From Bacillota bacterium (GTDB lineage: Bacteria; Bacillota; Clostridia; Acetivibrionales; DTU013): a stretch of DNA of 48,088 bases. Below are positions 45,023 through 48,088 of this stretch, one piece after another (positions within the stretch are counted from its first letter, which is position 1; the number at the start of each line of letters is the position of its first letter). The DNA is taken from positions 1 to 48,088 of the forward strand of contig JAEZYU010000058.1 of the NCBI GenBank assembly GCA_023418915.1. The letters are read 5' to 3'. Both the position numbers and the translations under genes were made by a program. The notes beneath the pieces were generated by a model. The model saw nothing but the letters and a program-made list of their open reading frames with translations, was not told the origin of the DNA and searched no databases.

Positions 45023-46759
45023 ATGGAAAACACATTCGACAATCAGCACACATTCGGCAATCTGGGAATAGCACCGCCTATACTGAAAGCTCTTGGAGAC
45101 ATGGGCTTTGAAACTCCCACAGAGGTACAAAGCCGGGCCATCCCGCACATTCTGAACAAAGAAGACCTAATTGTAATGTCAAAGACAGGCAGCGGCAAAA
45201 CTGCGGTATTTGGAGTATCGATGCTGCAGCTCACAGATCCGGATGCCGAAGGTCCTCAGGGGCTTATTTTAACACCAACAAGAGAACTCGCAGTACAGGT
45301 GGACAGCGATATACGCCAGATGGCAAAGCATCTGACTCATAAGACAACAGCTGTTTACGGTCAGCATAGCATGAACACTGAGCTCAATGCTTTGAACAGA
45401 GGCGTCACCATAGTCACAGGAACACCGGGAAGATTATACGACCATATCCAGCACGGAAATCTTAAAACAAAGCATATACGTTTTCTGGTACTGGATGAAG
45501 CAGACAGGATGCTCGATATGGGTTTCATCGAACAGGTAGAAAAAATAATACGCACCATTCCAAGGGACAGAGTAACTCTTCTCTTCTCTGCAACGATACC
45601 TACTGAGATCAAAAGGATTTGCTCAAGATATATGAAAGAGCCTGAAACAATTGAAATAGAGTCGCAGACAAAGACTGTCGATGCGATCCGCCAGCAATAT
45701 TACCGTGTCGAAAGAAACGAGAAGCGGACTCAGCTTAACCGGCTGCTTATGGCAGAAAGGCCGGAAAGCTGCATGATTTTCTGCAATACTCGTATTGCAG
45801 TTGACCAGGTCCGAAGCTTTCTGAACAGAAAGGGTTACGCATGCCAGGCTCTCCATGGCGATATCCCGCAGGCGAAGCGAATGAAAACAATACAGCAGTT
45901 CAAGCAGGGGCAATTCCATCTGCTTGTTGCAACAGATGTAGCGGCTCGCGGTATCCACATAGATGAATTGTCTTTGGTCATAAATTATGATGTCCCAGTA
46001 GAAAAGGACAGTTATGTCCACAGGATAGGCCGTACAGGAAGAGCAGGCAATGAGGGCCGTGCTGTGGCTATTGTCAGCCCGGATGACATCATGAGCCTTT
46101 ATGAGATAGAAGAGCATATCGGTGCAATGATAGAGGAGGCAGAATTGCCGACAGACGCATTTCTGGCCGAACACAAGGCAGAAATAGAAGAATGGAAGAA
46201 AAATAATGAAATAAAGAAATCTGATGCAGACCGGCTGACACGCACAAAGACCGGCCGTAATGATCGCAACCGCAGGCGGTCATATAAAGAGAATACTTCT
46301 GAAATAGATAAATCCCGCAGAAACGCACAGGAAAATCCAGATAATAAAACTCGTAAAAAATCCAAAGATGCAGAAAGTGCTCAAAGAAGCAGGACAAAAG
46401 ATGCAGGCAGCTATGAACCTCGAAGCAGTCAGATATCAGCGAAATCGAAGCAAAGACCTAATGAAACCGGAAAGCCATATCAGCGCAAATCCCAGAATAC
46501 AGGTAGCTCACAGAGAAGCAGAGCAGTAAGCTCCGGAGAACCCTATCATGGAATGAAAAGGGACAAAGATTACCATAATAAGAACAACAGACAGGATCGT
46601 CAGCCTGTACGCACCCAAAAGCCATATTCTGTATCAGATAATAACAGTAAAATCATCCGCAATGCTTCAAGAATGCAGACTGAAAATGATCACATCAGGA
46701 AACCTGCCGAAAACAAGGGCATATTCAGACGCATAATAGATAAGGTGCTTGGAAAATAG
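45023..46759 (+). CDS. DEAD-box RNA helicase with basic C-terminal tail
   Basis: The 578-residue helicase has all core motifs: Q motif (GFETPTEVQ), motif I SKTGSGKTA, Ia PTRELA, motif II DEAD, motif III SAT and motif VI HRIGRTGRAG. The core ends about residue 370. The remaining 200 residues are a low-complexity Arg/Lys/Ser/Asn-rich tail, probably an unstructured RNA-binding region, ending in the amphipathic GIFRRIIDKVLGK. Such enzymes act in ribosome assembly, RNA decay or cold adaptation. AAAGAAG precedes the ATG. Followed by a 23-bp repeat array. Confidence 0.92.
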   Translation: MENTFDNQHTFGNLGIAPPILKALGDMGFETPTEVQSRAIPHILNKEDLIVMSKTGSGKTAVFGVSMLQLTDPDAEGPQGLILTPTRELAVQVDSDIRQMAKHLTHKTTAVYGQHSMNTELNALNRGVTIVTGTPGRLYDHIQHGNLKTKHIRFLVLDEADRMLDMGFIEQVEKIIRTIPRDRVTLLFSATIPTEIKRICSRYMKEPETIEIESQTKTVDAIRQQYYRVERNEKRTQLNRLLMAERPESCMIFCNTRIAVDQVRSFLNRKGYACQALHGDIPQAKRMKTIQQFKQGQFHLLVATDVAARGIHIDELSLVINYDVPVEKDSYVHRIGRTGRAGNEGRAVAIVSPDDIMSLYEIEEHIGAMIEEAELPTDAFLAEHKAEIEEWKKNNEIKKSDADRLTRTKTGRNDRNRRRSYKENTSEIDKSRRNAQENPDNKTRKKSKDAESAQRSRTKDAGSYEPRSSQISAKSKQRPNETGKPYQRKSQNTGSSQRSRAVSSGEPYHGMKRDKDYHNKNNRQDRQPVRTQKPYSVSDNNSKIIRNASRMQTENDHIRKPAENKGIFRRIIDKVLGK

Positions 46760-46797
46760 TACAAGTTCAGTATGCAAGTAAATAGGAACATGGAAAC

Positions 46798-46897
46798 GCT
46801 AATTGCGTTTCAGACGTCAAGCTAATTGCGTTTCAAACGTCAAGCTAATTACGTTTCAAACGTCAAGCTAATTGCGTTTCAGACGTCAAGCTAATTG
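46798..46897. repeat. 23-bp tandem repeat, four copies plus a partial
   Basis: GCTAATTGCGTTTCAGACGT plus CAA repeats without spacers from 46798, with G/A and A/G variants. Each junction can form a small hairpin (AAACG..CGTTT), and GACGTC is palindromic. It begins about 40 bases after the helicase stop and might contribute to termination or be a protein-binding array. It has no spacers, so it is not CRISPR. Confidence 0.92.
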
Positions 46898-46949
46898 TAT
46901 AGACAGCTTCAAATAGAATCTACATCTGTGGAATGCTGCGGATATAAGG

Positions 46950-47546
46950 CTATAATCCAAGCATTCCATTTATTTGTTCCATAGAAAGGTGCGTTGACAA
47001 TATTCCCATCCGGCCGCAAACCGGCAGGTCGAATAACGTCACACTAAAATAGGACTTCCTTTCCTCTTCGCTCATCTTCACAATACTGCTCAATTCAGCA
47101 GATACATCATCAGTGTCGTTTGTAATATAGTATTTTGCTCCATACACCGGTAGAAAACTCGAAAAACCCGGGTGATGCCATATATTATTGGGTATATAAA
47201 CTAATGCTTCATTTGCATCTTTCTTTTTTTTGCTGTCCAGAGAAAACCCAAATACAGTCCTTCTCCTTTCAGATGGCACATTACGCATTGTGTAAGCCAG
47301 ATTGAATCCTCCGGTTTTTTCCATAAACTCCGCAACGGGATCATTTCTGACTGCTCCAAGCCCACTCATATCAGAGTTTATTTCAATAATCACATCGTTT
47401 TTTTCTATAAATGCTGAAAGGATTTCATGGCTGGCACTGCCGGCATTACCGAGGTCACTCCTATAAGAAAGCGTATATTGCGGAACGATGTCCTGCGCTT
47501 TATCATTGATTTTTTTGATTTTGATTTTGTATTTATCAAATGACAT
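46950..47546 (-). CDS. hypothetical protein, 198 residues
   Basis: I do not recognise this protein. It is mostly soluble, mixed alpha/beta, with no signal peptide or membrane segment, and contains a conserved-looking GAVRNDPVAEFMEKTGGFNL stretch, a KKKK run and IPNNIWHHPGF. The ATG at 47546 is supported by AAGGTG eight bases upstream; the in-frame GTG at 47555 overlaps that site. It lies between the 23-bp repeat array and the 5S rRNA, on the same strand as the rRNA. Confidence 0.65.
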   Translation of the reverse strand: MSFDKYKIKIKKINDKAQDIVPQYTLSYRSDLGNAGSASHEILSAFIEKNDVIIEINSDMSGLGAVRNDPVAEFMEKTGGFNLAYTMRNVPSERRRTVFGFSLDSKKKKDANEALVYIPNNIWHHPGFSSFLPVYGAKYYITNDTDDVSAELSSIVKMSEEERKSYFSVTLFDLPVCGRMGILSTHLSMEQINGMLGL

Positions 47547-48002
47547 ATATATCACCTTCTTTCTTAGTTATATTATCATATGTTATAGGATTTATCAGGA
47601 AACTTCAACGGTTCAAAAAACTACTGCGAGTTTCAACGAGGTTGTGCTGCGTTACATTACATTATCTAACCCAATACCTGGCGACTGATTCAGACTGTAA
47701 AAGTTGCTGCAAATTTTGTACCATCAACAACACAACCACAGTTTTTGCTCAAAAATTCAACTTTGGAGAGGGTTAATGTTACATAATACTGTAATATGCG
47801 TTATTATGATACTATTTACCTAATTATACGATAATTATTACACAAATATCCTCACCTTACTTGATTTTTTGAGCAGCCAAATATATAAAACTTTTGTTCA
47901 CATAAAATTTTTCGTTTGCAGAAAAATTCTATTACTAAACTGTGTTTCAAGCCGGGCGCAAATGCACAAAGCCCCATGCTATGCAGCACAGGGCTTTGGT
48001 AT
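47547..48002. other. 456-base gap before the 5S rRNA
   Basis: AT-rich, no gene. Around 47886-47930 a stretch with AAAATTTTTCGTTTGCAGAA resembles the dispersed repeat at 8080-8112 and the array unit ends. The 5S terminator lies at its right end. Confidence 0.5.
47968..47997 (-). terminator. hairpin downstream of 5S rRNA
   Basis: On the minus strand AAAGCCC and GGGCTTT (47997-47991 with 47974-47968) enclose a second stem, GTGCT/AGCAT. It lies a few bases after the 5S 3' end. No strong T-run follows, but the position and stem fit the end of an rRNA operon. Confidence 0.6.
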
Positions 48003-48088
48003 AAATCCGGCGGAGACCTATTTTCCCGGGCCGTCACCAGCCAAGTATCTTCGGCACTGAGAAGCTTAACTGCCGTGTTCGGGATGGG
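48003..48088 (-). rRNA. rrf: 5S ribosomal RNA, 3' part (cut by the window edge)
   Basis: The reverse complement from 48088 begins CCCATCCCGAACACGGCAGT and continues with the loop E/helix IV sequence and a final GTCTCCGCCGG, the conserved 3' two thirds of 5S rRNA. The 5' third lies beyond the window. The 3' end is approximate to within a few bases. It implies an rRNA operon to the right, reading leftward. Confidence 0.92.

Noticed and set aside
46798..46897. Possible CRISPR array
   Set aside because: The 23-bp units follow each other directly with no spacers and no cas genes lie in the window.

Overview
The window reads as a chromosomal segment of a spore-forming anaerobic Clostridia-type Firmicute with moderate GC. 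The support is a spore photoproduct lyase (splB), a CotF-like coat protein, a YtvI-like membrane protein and a DUF1657 protein, together with AGGAGG-type ribosome binding sites, TTG/GTG starts, a membrane pyrophosphatase and plant-oligosaccharide hydrolases. The genus cannot be fixed from sequence alone.

Layout. 1-3077 is gene-poor and degraded: the 5' end of a minus-strand membrane-protein gene, a truncated yjbQ, an array of ~303-bp tandem repeats and the wreck of an ISLre2-type transposase. 3078-7000 holds a B12-binding radical SAM protein, a permuted papain-like amidase and a membrane diguanylate cyclase. 7050-16200 is housekeeping: trxB with a striking twin operator, zwf, a Nudix hydrolase, an Na/Pi cotransporter, a YtvI-like protein, a CotF-like protein and a K+-dependent-type membrane pyrophosphatase. 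16440-21600 has a uracil/xanthine permease behind an attenuator-like RNA leader, a MEDS-PAS histidine kinase, splB and a DUF1657 gene. 21600-24260 is an RNA-rich leader (short ORF, stacked hairpins, terminator) ahead of a MutS2-like ATPase that keeps the KOW region but lacks the Smr nuclease.

24300-34800 is carbohydrate utilisation: a GH13 alpha-1,6-type glucosidase, a GH36 alpha-galactosidase, a GPH sugar symporter, a transglutaminase-like protein, and a GH51 arabinofuranosidase divergent from an ArsR-type regulator. 34832-40811 is a DeoR-type regulator facing a four-gene operon (2-hydroxyacid dehydrogenase, class II aldolase, FGGY kinase, phosphohexomutase) that looks like a sugar or sugar-acid pathway with an unknown substrate. 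40813-43658 carries a GNAT acetyltransferase and a KAP P-loop NTPase fused to a SAM methyltransferase. 43943-47546 has an AEC transporter, a DEAD-box helicase followed by a 23-bp repeat array, and an unknown protein. The window ends inside a minus-strand 5S rRNA, so an rRNA operon lies just outside.

Most interesting candidates: the Smr-less MutS2 behind a leader-peptide-like attenuator (possible stress-induced ribosome rescue), the KAP-methyltransferase fusion, the permease attenuator, the unassigned DeoR-controlled catabolic operon, the ~303-bp tandem array, and a spore photoproduct lyase whose canonical H-donor cysteine is replaced by serine.
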